A program made the translations under genes and the position numbers. Below are positions 6,190 to 14,285 of a stretch of DNA of 33,119 bases, piece by piece (the stretch's first letter is position 1; each line of letters begins with the position of its first letter). The notes under the pieces were generated by a model. That model did not search any database. It worked only from the letters and a program-made list of their open reading frames with translations, and was not told the DNA's origin. The stretch lies in the NCBI GenBank assembly GCA_017520545.1, contig JAFXFM010000014.1, positions 1 to 33,119 of the forward strand, read 5' to 3'. Source of the stretch: Alistipes sp. Lineage in GTDB: Bacteria > Bacteroidota > Bacteroidia > Bacteroidales > Rikenellaceae.

Positions 6190-9100
6190 ATGGCAGAAAA
6201 GAAATTTATCACGTGTGATGGTAACTATGCCGCAGCGCATATTGCGTATATGTTCTCGGAGGTTGCCGCCATCTATCCTATCACGCCATCTTCGACTATG
6301 GCAGAGTATGTCGATGAGTGGGCAGCGCAGGGCCGCAAGAATATCTTCGGCGAGATTGTAAAGGTTGTGGAGATGCAGTCGGAGGCTGGTGCTGCAGGTG
6401 CGGTACACGGCTCGTTGCAGGGCGGTGCTTTGACATCGACCTTCACAGCGTCGCAGGGCTTGTTGCTGATGATCCCGAATATGTACAAGATAGCCGGCGA
6501 GTTGCTTCCGGGCGTATTCCACGTCTCGGCTCGCGCTTTGGCTGCGCAGTCGCTCTCGATTTTTGGCGACCATCAGGATGTTATGGCCGCTCGCCAGACA
6601 GGTTTTGCACAGTTGGCAACCTCGTCTGTTCAGGAGGTTATGGACTTGGCGGGTGTTGCTCACATCGTAGCACTCCGTTCGCGCGTTCCTTTCCTCCACT
6701 TCTTCGATGGTTTCCGCACTTCGCACGAGATTCAGAAGGTGGAGTTGATGGACGAGGCTTCGCTCACAAAGTTGTTCGACCGTGAGGCATTGAAGCAGTT
6801 CCGCGAGCGTGCTCTCAACCCGGAGAAGCCTGTAACTCGTGGTACAGCTCAGAACCCTGATATCTACTTCCAGACTCGTGAGGCTGCAAACAAGTTCTAC
6901 GATGCAGTGCCTGATATGGTGGCAGAGACTATGGCGGAGATTTCGAAGATTACGGGTCGTGAGTACAAGCCATTCGTATATTACGGAGCCGAGGATGCCG
7001 ACCGTGTAGTTGTGGCTATGGGTTCGGTAACCGAGACATTGAAGGAGTGTGTAGACTTCTTGAACGCACGTGGCGAGAAGGTGGGTGTCGTAACCGTACA
7101 CCTCTATCGTCCATTCTCGGCAAAATACCTCTTCAACGTATTGCCAAAGACAGTTAAGACTCTCTGCGTTTTGGACCGCACGAAGGAGCCGGGAGCAAAT
7201 GGCGAGCCTTTGTACCTCGATATCGTAGATGCATTCTATGGACACGAGTTGCAGCCACAAATTATTGGTGGTCGCTATGGTCTTTCGTCGAAGGATACTA
7301 CGCCTGCGCAGATGTTGGCAGTATATGCTAATATGGCACTTTCAACACCAAAGAACCACTTCACCGTAGGTATCGTCGATGATGTAACAAACCTCTCGTT
7401 GCCTGTTGGTGAGGAGATTTCGATGGCGAAGGAGGGCACTTTCGAGGCGCTGTTCTTCGGTTTGGGTGCCGATGGTACTGTTGGTGCCAACAAGAACTCG
7501 ATTAAAATTATAGGCGGCTCGACCGACAAGTATTGTCAGGCATACTTCTCGTACGACTCGAAGAAGTCGGGTGGTTACACCTCGTCGCACCTTCGTTTCG
7601 GCGATAAACCAATCACTTCGCCATATTTGGTAACTACACCTGACTTCATCGCTTGCCACGTACCATCGTATGTTGATAAGTACGACGTGTTGAAGGGTTT
7701 GAAGCGTGGAGGTTCGTTCCTCCTCAACTCGGTACTCGATGCCGAAGCTACTTGTGCATCGTTGCCAACCCATATGAAGGTGTTCCTTGCAAAGAACAAT
7801 ATCAACTTCTATATTATTAACGCTACAAAAATTGCTGCCGAATTGGGCTTGGGTAGCCGTACAAATACCATTATGCAGTCGGCATTCTTCAAGATTGCGA
7901 ATGTTATTCCGTTCGAGAAGGCTGTCGAGGAGATGAAGAAGGCTATCTACAAATCTTACGGCAAGAAGGGCGAGGATATCGTCAATATGAACTATGCCGC
8001 TGTTGATGCAGGTGCTACCGCCGTAGAGAAGGTGGCGGTTCCTGCAGAGTGGGCTTCGCTTGTTGTTGAGGAGGAGGCTGCAACGGTTGATTTGTCGCGT
8101 CCGGAGTTCGTTCGTAACGTTGTTGATCCAATCAACGCATTGAAGGGCGATATGCTCCCTGTGTCGGCATTCAACGGCCGTGAGGACGGTACTTGGGATA
8201 ACGGTACTGCCGCTTGGGAGAAGCGAGGTATCGCGGTGAATGTTCCGCAGTGGAATCCTGATACCTGTATTCAGTGTAACCAGTGTGCTTATGTTTGTCC
8301 TCACGCAGCAATTCGTCCATTCCTCGCAACCGAGGAGCAGGCGGCCGCTGCACCGGAGGGTACAGAGTTTAAGCAGGGTATTGGTAACACCAAGGAGTAC
8401 AAGTTCCGTATTCAGGTTTCGCCACTCGACTGTACAGGTTGCGGCAACTGCGTTGATGTTTGTCCTGCACCTAAGGGCAAGGCTCTCGTAATGCAGCCTC
8501 TCGCATCGCAGATGGGCGAGGTGGAGAAGTGGAACTATATGCACCACACTGTTGGTTACAAGAATATCGACCGCGAAAAGACCGTCAAAAATTCGCAGTT
8601 TATGCAGCCATTGTTCGAGTTCTCGGGAGCTTGTGCAGGTTGTGGCGAAACTCCATACATCAAGACCATTACGCAGCTCTTCGGAGAGCGAATGATGGTG
8701 GCAAATGCTACGGGTTGTACCTCGATTTATTCGGCATCGGCACCTTCGACTCCGTACTGTACCAACGCAAAGGGTCAGGGTCCTGCTTGGGCTAACTCGT
8801 TGTTTGAGGATAATGCCGAGTTCGGTCTTGGTATGCACATCGGTAATGAGAAGATTCGCGAGAATTTGGCTTCGCTCGTTGAGGCGGCTCTCACTTGTGA
8901 GAAGTGCTCGGACGAGTTGAAGGCTGTATTGAAGGAGTGGTTAGAGGTTCGTCATCTTGCGGCCAAGTCGGCAGAGGTCGCTCCTCGCGTAGTCGAGTTG
9001 TGCGAGGCTTGCGGTTGCGACAAGTGCAAGGCTATCCTCGAACACAAGGACTTCCTCGTTAAGAAGTCGCAGTGGATTATCGGTGGCGACGGCTGGGGCT

Positions 9101-9720
9101 ACGATATCGGCTTCGGTGGTGTCGATCACGTCTTGGCTACGGGCGAGGATGTGAATATCCTTGTAATTGATACCGAGGTCTACTCGAATACCGGCGGACA
9201 GTCGTCAAAGGCTACTCCGGTGGGTGCTGTTGCCAAGTTTGCTTCGATGGGTAAGCGTATCCGCAAGAAGGATTTGGGTGCTATCGCAATGACCTATGGC
9301 TATGTATATGTTGCACAGGTTTCGATTGGTGCATCGCAGACACAACTCTTCAACGTGTTGAAGGAGGCGGAGGCTTATCCTGGACCATCACTCATCATCG
9401 CCTATGCTCCTTGTATCAACCACGGTATCAAGGGCGGTATGGCTCGCACTCAAACTATCGGCAAGCAGGCTGTTGAGTGTGGTTATTGGCACTTGTGGCA
9501 CTACAATCCACTTCTCGAAGAGGAGGGCAAGAATCCGTTCGTGCTCGACTCGAAAGAGCCGGATTGGAGCAAGTTCCGCGACTTCCTTTTGAAGGAGGTG
9601 CGCTACACCTCGCTCCAGAAGACCTTCCCACAGGAGGCCGAGGAGTTGTATAAGGCAGCCGAGGAGAATGCAAAGTGGCGTTATGATGGTTATGTTCGCA
9701 GAGCAAAACTTGAATTCTAA
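6190..9720 (+). CDS. nifJ: Pyruvate:ferredoxin (flavodoxin) oxidoreductase
   Basis: Single-chain homodimeric PFOR that converts pyruvate and CoA to acetyl-CoA and CO2, passing electrons to ferredoxin or flavodoxin; central to anaerobic energy metabolism and oxygen-sensitive. At 1176 residues it has the usual length and domain order: the N-terminal thiamine pyrimidine-binding domain (YPITPSSTMAEYVDEW), the gamma domain, two [4Fe-4S] ferredoxin clusters near residue 693 (CIQCNQCAYVCP) and 748 (CTGCGNCVDVCP), the proximal cluster cysteines near 815 (CAGCGETPY), and the TPP/Mg site near 967 (GDGWGYDIGFGG ... NTGGQSSKATP). All cluster cysteines look present. The ATG at 6190 follows an A-rich leader. 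It is flanked by hairpins on both sides, so it is probably transcribed alone. Confidence 0.97.
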   Translation: MAEKKFITCDGNYAAAHIAYMFSEVAAIYPITPSSTMAEYVDEWAAQGRKNIFGEIVKVVEMQSEAGAAGAVHGSLQGGALTSTFTASQGLLLMIPNMYKIAGELLPGVFHVSARALAAQSLSIFGDHQDVMAARQTGFAQLATSSVQEVMDLAGVAHIVALRSRVPFLHFFDGFRTSHEIQKVELMDEASLTKLFDREALKQFRERALNPEKPVTRGTAQNPDIYFQTREAANKFYDAVPDMVAETMAEISKITGREYKPFVYYGAEDADRVVVAMGSVTETLKECVDFLNARGEKVGVVTVHLYRPFSAKYLFNVLPKTVKTLCVLDRTKEPGANGEPLYLDIVDAFYGHELQPQIIGGRYGLSSKDTTPAQMLAVYANMALSTPKNHFTVGIVDDVTNLSLPVGEEISMAKEGTFEALFFGLGADGTVGANKNSIKIIGGSTDKYCQAYFSYDSKKSGGYTSSHLRFGDKPITSPYLVTTPDFIACHVPSYVDKYDVLKGLKRGGSFLLNSVLDAEATCASLPTHMKVFLAKNNINFYIINATKIAAELGLGSRTNTIMQSAFFKIANVIPFEKAVEEMKKAIYKSYGKKGEDIVNMNYAAVDAGATAVEKVAVPAEWASLVVEEEAATVDLSRPEFVRNVVDPINALKGDMLPVSAFNGREDGTWDNGTAAWEKRGIAVNVPQWNPDTCIQCNQCAYVCPHAAIRPFLATEEQAAAAPEGTEFKQGIGNTKEYKFRIQVSPLDCTGCGNCVDVCPAPKGKALVMQPLASQMGEVEKWNYMHHTVGYKNIDREKTVKNSQFMQPLFEFSGACAGCGETPYIKTITQLFGERMMVANATGCTSIYSASAPSTPYCTNAKGQGPAWANSLFEDNAEFGLGMHIGNEKIRENLASLVEAALTCEKCSDELKAVLKEWLEVRHLAAKSAEVAPRVVELCEACGCDKCKAILEHKDFLVKKSQWIIGGDGWGYDIGFGGVDHVLATGEDVNILVIDTEVYSNTGGQSSKATPVGAVAKFASMGKRIRKKDLGAIAMTYGYVYVAQVSIGASQTQLFNVLKEAEAYPGPSLIIAYAPCINHGIKGGMARTQTIGKQAVECGYWHLWHYNPLLEEEGKNPFVLDSKEPDWSKFRDFLLKEVRYTSLQKTFPQEAEELYKAAEENAKWRYDGYVRRAKLEF

Positions 9721-9730
9721 ATAATCTTGA

Positions 9731-9760
9731 CCACCCCCGATTTTTTTTGGGGGGGGGTGG
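9731..9760 (+). terminator. C5/G9 hairpin after nifJ
   Basis: CCACCCCC (9731-9738) can pair with GGGGGTGG (9753-9760). Between them are eight T and the rest of a nine-G run (9749-9757). No T run follows, so this could be a pause or processing hairpin instead. The homopolymers may be prone to length variation. Confidence 0.5.
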
Positions 9761-9786
9761 GACAAAGAGAGCTAAATGCAATAAAT

Positions 9787-9817
9787 TGAAGGGTGGTAGT
9801 AAAAATGCTACCCTTCA
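9787..9817 (+). other. Hairpin 12 nt before mnmE
   Basis: TGAAGGG (9787-9793) pairs with CCCTTCA (9811-9817), and TAG pairs with CTA in the inner stem. It could end the nifJ transcript or affect mnmE translation; the sequence does not decide. Confidence 0.45.
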
Positions 9818-9829
9818 TATTTGGAATTT

Positions 9830-11155
9830 ATGACAAACGATATTATAGTTGCGCCGGCGACGGCGTTGGGCGGAGCGATTGCCGTAATTCGCGCAAGTGG
9901 CGAGGGTTCGGTGGTGTTGTGCGACCATATTTTTAGGGGGCGTACACCGCTTGTTGAGGCATCGTCGCACACCATACACTACGGCACTATCTGCGACGGA
10001 GAACGCGTAGTAGATGATGTTGTAGTGGCGGTATTTCGTGCGCCACACTCCTATACGGGCGAGGAGTCGGTCGAGATTTCGATTCACGGCTCACGCTATA
10101 TCGCCTCGGAGGTTATCCGTCTACTGTGTGAGGGCGGAGCGCGTATGGCAGAGGCTGGCGAGTTTTCGCAACGGGCTTTGGCATCGGGACGTATCGACCT
10201 CTCGCAAGCGGAAGCAGTGGCAGATTTGATTGCAGCGGAGTCGCGAGCTGCACATATGGTTGCGGCTACGCAGATGCGTGGCGGCTACTCAGAGATGCTC
10301 GAACAATTGCGCTCGGAGTTGCTCAATGTTACGACTCTGCTCGAACTCGAACTCGACTTTTCGGAGGAGGATGTGGAGTTTGCCGACCGCGCACGACTGC
10401 AACAGATGCTCGAACAGACCGATAGGGTGGTACTGCGCCTTATGGAGTCGTTTCGTGTGGGAAATGCTATCCGCGAGGGCGTCTCTGTGGCTATTGTCGG
10501 CCGCCCGAATGTGGGCAAGAGTACGCTGTTGAATCGCCTTGTGGGCGACGATAGGGCTATGGTGTCGGATATTGCAGGCACTACGCGTGATACCATTGAG
10601 GAGAGCGTAGTGATTGATGATATTCGCTTCCGCTTTGTCGATACGGCGGGCTTGCACGATACCGAGGATAGACTCGAAAAGATGGGTATTGAACGTACTG
10701 AACGAGCAATCCGTCAGGCGCAGATAGTGCTCTATATGGTTGAACCTTTGCAGCGCGAATTGGAACTGCCGACGCTCTCGGACGAACAGACTATGTTGGT
10801 GGTAGTCAATAAGATGGATACTACGTCGGAGCGAAGTGTTGAGGGTGCATTGTATATCTCGGCACGCGATGGCGAGGGGGTGGAAGCACTGCGCCGCGCA
10901 CTGCGCTCGACGGTAGATACCGAAGGCTTGTATAGGGGAGAGGTTGTGGTGTCGAATATGCGCCACTTCGAGGCTTTGACCCGCGCCCACACATCGTTGC
11001 AGGGGGCAGTGTCGGCACTCGCTATGGGGGTGTCGGAGGAGCTTTTGGCAGAGGATATCCGCAGTGCTATCAACGCTTTGGCGGAGATCACCGGCCGCAT
11101 CACCAGCGACGATATCCTAAAAAATGTCTTCGCCAACTTCTGCATCGGCAAGTAA
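9830..11155 (+). CDS. mnmE: tRNA uridine-5-carboxymethylaminomethyl modification GTPase MnmE
   Basis: MnmE works with MnmG to modify U34 in the wobble position of several tRNAs. The N-terminal formyl-THF-binding domain begins NDIIVAPATALGGAIAVIRASG, the helical domain carries the inserted G domain with P-loop GRPNVGKS (about residues 224-231), switch region AGTTRDT, DTAGL (about 271) and NKMD, and the protein ends with the catalytic CIGK motif (last four residues). I chose the ATG at 9830; an upstream in-frame TTG at 9821 would add only M-E-F. The partner mnmG is not in this window. It converges on a kinase gene across a strong hairpin. Confidence 0.97.
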   Translation: MTNDIIVAPATALGGAIAVIRASGEGSVVLCDHIFRGRTPLVEASSHTIHYGTICDGERVVDDVVVAVFRAPHSYTGEESVEISIHGSRYIASEVIRLLCEGGARMAEAGEFSQRALASGRIDLSQAEAVADLIAAESRAAHMVAATQMRGGYSEMLEQLRSELLNVTTLLELELDFSEEDVEFADRARLQQMLEQTDRVVLRLMESFRVGNAIREGVSVAIVGRPNVGKSTLLNRLVGDDRAMVSDIAGTTRDTIEESVVIDDIRFRFVDTAGLHDTEDRLEKMGIERTERAIRQAQIVLYMVEPLQRELELPTLSDEQTMLVVVNKMDTTSERSVEGALYISARDGEGVEALRRALRSTVDTEGLYRGEVVVSNMRHFEALTRAHTSLQGAVSALAMGVSEELLAEDIRSAINALAEITGRITSDDILKNVFANFCIGK

Positions 11156-11160
11156 AAACA

Positions 11161-11198
11161 CATAACCAAGGCGAGTCATTTGGCTCGCCTTGGTTATG
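11161..11198. terminator. Bidirectional terminator between mnmE and the kinase gene
   Basis: CATAACCAAGGCGAG (11161-11175) pairs perfectly with CTCGCCTTGGTTATG (11184-11198); two further inner pairs leave an ATTT loop. On the minus strand it is followed by TGTTTTTACTT, fitting termination of the kinase transcript; mnmE likely ends here as well. Confidence 0.8.
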
Positions 11199-11215
11199 TC
11201 TATCTGTAAACGCCA

Positions 11216-12886
11216 TCAGTATTTGAAGGCGCTGCCACCAATGAATTCGCGCAAAACCGAGGTAGGTGGAATCTCGTCGGTGCCGATAGTGTGGAAGTTG
11301 TCGAGGAATTTCAACATTCCCTGCGCGGTGGCGTACTCGGGGCGAGTGTTCGGAATCGCTCGCAATAGCGGCTCGGCAAACGGTTTCAGCACCGCAATCT
11401 CGTAGAATAGCGACGAGTTAAACATCACATCCGCCTCCTCCTGATATGGGAATATGTTGCGCTCTTCGCCACGGCGCACACTCGGCCAACGAGCAATCGT
11501 GTCGGCTGCACTTATGCCTCGTGTAGCATTGTCGCGTATCATTCGGCGCAACAAACGGTTATCCGTAGTGTGTATGCGCGAGGTGTTATCCATAGCTACC
11601 GAAGTGAAGCACGAAGCGTAAAGGCGGAACTTTGCGCTGTCGGGAATACTCGGCGTAAGGCGAGGGTTGAGCGAGTGGATACCCTCCATAATAAGTATTG
11701 AGCGGTCATCGAGTTGCAGTGGGTTATCGTGCCATTTACGAGTACCACTGATAAAGTCAAAGCGCGGAATTTCGACACTCTCACCAGCCATCAGTCGTCC
11801 AAGGTCCTCGTTTAGTCGTTTTAGGTCTATCGCCTCCAACGCCTCGAAGTCGTACTCGCCGTTTTCGTCGCGCGGAGTATCTTCGCGATTTACAAAGTAG
11901 TCGTCGGTCGATACCAATACGGGGTGCAGGCCGAGCACTCGCAACTGTACGCCAAGTCGCTTCGACGTGGTGGTCTTGCCACTCGACGAAGGTCCCGAAA
12001 TGAGTACCAATCGCAAGCCGTGTTCACGATTTGCCTTGGCTATGGTGTCGGCAATGCGCGAGAGTCGCTTCTCGTGCAACGCCTCGGCAATCTGTATCAA
12101 TTCGCTGGCGTCGCCCTGCTCGATGCGCTTATTCAACTTTCCTACCGTTGGCACGCCCATAATCTCCACCCACTCGCTATATCCATCGAAAATGGAGAAC
12201 ATCTTCTGCAAATTTGGCGCAGGAGCTATCTTATCGGGTGCGGTGCGCGATGGCATCGAGATATAAAAGCCCTTGAAATATGGGTGTATCTCGAAGCGGT
12301 TTATGTAACCCGTAGATGGAGCTAAAGCCCCGAAAAAGTAGCCCACTTCGTCGCCCAATCGTTCGATTGTGCTATAAAGTCGTTGGCGAGTTTGGAGAAG
12401 GTCGATTTTGTCGTCGAGGCCTCGACGTGCAAACTCCTCGACAACCTCCTCGGTTGGTAATTTCTCGCGTGTTATAGGAATATCTGCAGCGACAATCTCG
12501 TGTGCGGTGTCGTAGAGTGCTTGGCACTCTTTGGTCGAAAATTCGGTTTTACCCTCCACCTCGCAGTATATGCTGTCGCCAATTGCGTGGCGCGCGTGAA
12601 ACTTTTGAGAAGGGTACAATTTCGACACAACAGCTTGCATAATGAATATCAACGAACGCTGATAAACACGAAATCCGGCAAGGTTCGTGATGTCGAAGAA
12701 CTCCACCTTTGCAGGGGTGTAAATCTTATAGTTCAGCTCCTTCAACTTGTGATTTACAAAGGCGGCAAGGAGGGGATAATCACCCTTTAAACCGAGTTTG
12801 TGCGGCAACTCTACCAGCGAAGTGCCCATCTCGACCTCGATGCTCGAGCCGTTATTTACGCAATGAATTTTCACAAGATTTTTCAT
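11216..12886 (-). CDS. TGS-domain nucleoside (uridine) kinase-like protein
   Basis: The 556-residue protein starts with a TGS-like segment (MKNLVKIHCVNNGSSIEVEM ... LLAAFVNHKLKELN), continues with a region resembling the threonyl-tRNA synthetase N2 domain (RSLIFIMQAV ... HAIGDSIYCEV), and ends in a P-loop kinase of the uridine kinase/phosphoribulokinase family with Walker A GPSSSGKTT (about 298-306) and a DDYFVNRE motif. Proteins of this layout are widespread in Bacteroidales and usually called nucleoside or uridine kinase; the true substrate is not certain from sequence. I use the ATG at 12886: a longer frame to 12973 would run through the promoter and a terminator hairpin. It is monocistronic, with its own promoter. 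Confidence 0.85.
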   Translation of the reverse strand: MKNLVKIHCVNNGSSIEVEMGTSLVELPHKLGLKGDYPLLAAFVNHKLKELNYKIYTPAKVEFFDITNLAGFRVYQRSLIFIMQAVVSKLYPSQKFHARHAIGDSIYCEVEGKTEFSTKECQALYDTAHEIVAADIPITREKLPTEEVVEEFARRGLDDKIDLLQTRQRLYSTIERLGDEVGYFFGALAPSTGYINRFEIHPYFKGFYISMPSRTAPDKIAPAPNLQKMFSIFDGYSEWVEIMGVPTVGKLNKRIEQGDASELIQIAEALHEKRLSRIADTIAKANREHGLRLVLISGPSSSGKTTTSKRLGVQLRVLGLHPVLVSTDDYFVNREDTPRDENGEYDFEALEAIDLKRLNEDLGRLMAGESVEIPRFDFISGTRKWHDNPLQLDDRSILIMEGIHSLNPRLTPSIPDSAKFRLYASCFTSVAMDNTSRIHTTDNRLLRRMIRDNATRGISAADTIARWPSVRRGEERNIFPYQEEADVMFNSSLFYEIAVLKPFAEPLLRAIPNTRPEYATAQGMLKFLDNFHTIGTDEIPPTSVLREFIGGSAFKY

Positions 12887-12907
12887 ACTTCTCAAAAATG
12901 TTTCACT

Positions 12908-12938
12908 CAAAGATAGTAATATATTTGTAATTATCCAA
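12908..12938 (-). promoter_or_regulatory. Promoter of the TGS-kinase gene
   Basis: On the minus strand TTG (12936-12938), a 20-bp spacer and TATCTTTG (12908-12915) match the Bacteroidota consensus. The start of transcription would lie about 15-20 nt before the chosen ATG, which supports the ATG at 12886 over the longer frame. Confidence 0.65.
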
Positions 12939-12944
12939 TAAAAA

Positions 12945-12973
12945 GTGGAGTGCCCGTTTATCGGACGCTCCAC
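12945..12973 (-). terminator. Intrinsic terminator of the DUF4465 lipoprotein gene
   Basis: On the minus strand GTGGAGCGTCCG pairs with CGGGCACTCCAC around ATAAA with one mismatch, and TTTTTATT follows immediately. The T run adjoins the -33 element of the next gene. Confidence 0.8.
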
Positions 12974-13025
12974 CGAGGGATTTACCCCCTTTTACCTAAA
13001 CTAAATTTAAACTATTCGGCAGTCG

Positions 13026-13811
13026 TTACTCCTTTACTACCGTGATGTCGTCGAGTGCGAAGTATGCAGGGTGCATAAACTTGTCGGCTCCACCCTCGCC
13101 ATTCCATTGCACATCGAACTTGACCTTTTGCACCCTGCCGAGCGATGAGAGGTCCCACTTCTTCCAACCCGAAAATGATGCCTTACCATTCTCGTAGAGG
13201 TTGAATATTGCGGAATTGCCCTCCATCTCGTTGCCTTCGGCGTCGAGCGTGTATCCCGTAGCGACAATCCAAATTGACTGCTCGGAGGTCAATGGCTCTG
13301 CCATATCATTTCCCTGCACCGATGAGGAGTAGGAATAAGCGGTATGTGCCACCCACGCACTCTCGATAATGCCCTCCGACGATTTGAATTGTAATACCGA
13401 GCGAGCATCACCCATCATATCGCACTTGTAGCCGTTATGGACAATGCAGTTATTGCCCGAATGAGCTCCTTCGGTAAATACGGTGAGTTGCTCCATAAAT
13501 GTTGTCGCGGTAGTGTAATCGGTTGTGTAGTAGTTCGATACGGCAAGGCCTCCGTTCCAGTAGGCTGCGGTGTACCACAACTCATTTACGGTGCTGTAAA
13601 GGTCGGTCGTTTCGTCGTGCCACGAGTAGCCCTCCTGCTTGTAGAGGAGTTCGCCATTGTACTGCGGAGAGTCGATAAGCGAAGTCCAATAGTCGCCCTC
13701 GAAGTCGAGTGTGAGGCGATTTCTTCCGTCGTCAAGACAGCCACCATTGTTCTCTGGCGTACAAGCCGCCATCATTGCGCCAAGCGCAAGCGTCAAAAAG
13801 ATTTTTTTCAT
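13026..13811 (-). CDS. DUF4465 (BtuH-like) surface lipoprotein, cobalamin-riboswitch controlled
   Basis: The 261-residue protein begins with a lipoprotein signal peptide (MKKIFLTLALGAMMAAC; lipid-modified Cys at residue 17). The mature part fits a DUF4465-type beta-sandwich: LTLDFEGDYWTSLIDSPQYN near the start, GLAVSNYYTTDY in the middle, and KKWDLSSLGRVQKVKFDV and YFALDDITVVKE at the end. From memory, DUF4465 lipoproteins of Bacteroidota lie behind cobalamin riboswitches and some (called BtuH) bind vitamin B12 at the cell surface; the riboswitch upstream here supports that role. No btuB, btuG, btuF or other B12 gene is near, so it would act with a transporter encoded elsewhere. The family call is by eye. 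Confidence 0.75.
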   Translation of the reverse strand: MKKIFLTLALGAMMAACTPENNGGCLDDGRNRLTLDFEGDYWTSLIDSPQYNGELLYKQEGYSWHDETTDLYSTVNELWYTAAYWNGGLAVSNYYTTDYTTATTFMEQLTVFTEGAHSGNNCIVHNGYKCDMMGDARSVLQFKSSEGIIESAWVAHTAYSYSSSVQGNDMAEPLTSEQSIWIVATGYTLDAEGNEMEGNSAIFNLYENGKASFSGWKKWDLSSLGRVQKVKFDVQWNGEGGADKFMHPAYFALDDITVVKE

Positions 13812-13864
13812 AGCGTTTTTGTTTTTTTTGGTTAAACTTAAAAAAAAGTGTTAAAAGTGTCCCA

Positions 13865-13890
13865 TCGCACAGTGGAAAATACCTGTGCGA
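13865..13890 (-). other. Hairpin in the riboswitch-to-gene leader
   Basis: TCGCACAG and CTGTGCGA form a perfect 8-bp stem with a 10-nt loop, 54 nt before the lipoprotein ATG. On the minus strand a T-rich stretch with T8 follows, but only after a gap of more than 20 nt, so it is not a classical terminator. Confidence 0.45.
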
Positions 13891-13931
13891 AACCAAAAAC
13901 AAGAGGCTGCAAAATGCCAAATGCAATGAAG

Positions 13932-13987
13932 AAAAATCGTTCAGACGACTACCTAATATAACATAAGGATAAGTCCTGATGATTTTT
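13932..13987 (-). terminator. Candidate riboswitch terminator (AAAAATC ... GATTTTT)
   Basis: On the minus strand AAAAATCATCAGGAC and GTCGTCTGAACGATTTTT form an imperfect stem ending in T5 followed by CTTC, about 40 nt after the B12 box. Its left arm includes GACTTATCC (13967-13975), the exact complement of GGATAAGTC at 14038-14046 in the aptamer, so terminator and aptamer-overlapping pairing exclude each other. The arms look like a short relative of the 124-bp palindromic repeats (AAAATCGTTCTGACGAG ... ACGATTTT). Confidence 0.5.
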
Positions 13988-14023
13988 AACCCGTCCGCCG
14001 CAGGTAAAAATTCCTAAAACGCA

Positions 14024-14206
14024 GAGGCAGGTCTTCTGACTTATCCATTGCCGATGCCTTCCCAACTCGTATATCGGAGTCAGTGGCAAAGATTTTCGGC
14101 TCTAATAGTAACCACACCCGATGGTGTGGCGGACTTACAGCAGCGAGGACTGTCCGGGATTTTCACCCGATTCCCTTTTCATCGAAACTCCCGACGAGCG
14201 AGTCGT
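14024..14206 (-). promoter_or_regulatory. Cobalamin (adenosylcobalamin-class) riboswitch
   Basis: On the minus strand the conserved landmarks appear in order: AAAGGGAATCGGGTGAAAAT, then CCCGGACAGTCC, GCTGCTGTAAGTCCG, TTGCCACTGACTCC, GTTGGGAAGGC, and the B12 box AAGTCAGAAGACCTGCC (ends at 14026). This is the cobalamin aptamer; the ligand normally lowers expression of the gene behind it. It lies between its own -7 box and the DUF4465 lipoprotein, in a 461-bp gap that holds no gene. A leader of about 210 nt separates aptamer and ATG. Confidence 0.92.
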
Positions 14207-14224
14207 TCCGAACCTTTGCTGCTG

Positions 14225-14232
14225 CAAATGTA
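14225..14232 (-). promoter_or_regulatory. -7 box (TACATTTG) before the cobalamin riboswitch
   Basis: A perfect TAnnTTTG on the minus strand. The -33 region is only a T-rich run (TTTTTCTTTTT). Transcription would start near 14219, just before the aptamer. Confidence 0.55.
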
Positions 14233-14255
14233 GAGATTTTTAGTGAAATAAAAAA

Positions 14256-14285
14256 GAAAAAGCGATAAAATTTTATCGCTTTTTC
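14256..14285. terminator. Perfect 30-bp palindrome overlapping the cca stop codon
   Basis: GAAAAAGCGATAAAA followed by TTTTATCGCTTTTTC is perfectly self-complementary over 30 bp. The left half read on the minus strand encodes the last cca codons and TAA stop. A-rich and T-rich flanks on each side make it a plausible terminator for cca (minus). Confidence 0.75.

Noticed and set aside
7342-8838. 498-codon open frame on - inside nifJ
   Set aside because: It lies fully opposite a certain nifJ and has no motif, promoter or terminator of its own.
12887-12973. 29-codon N-terminal extension of the TGS-kinase gene
   Set aside because: It would be translated from the promoter and the preceding gene's terminator hairpin.
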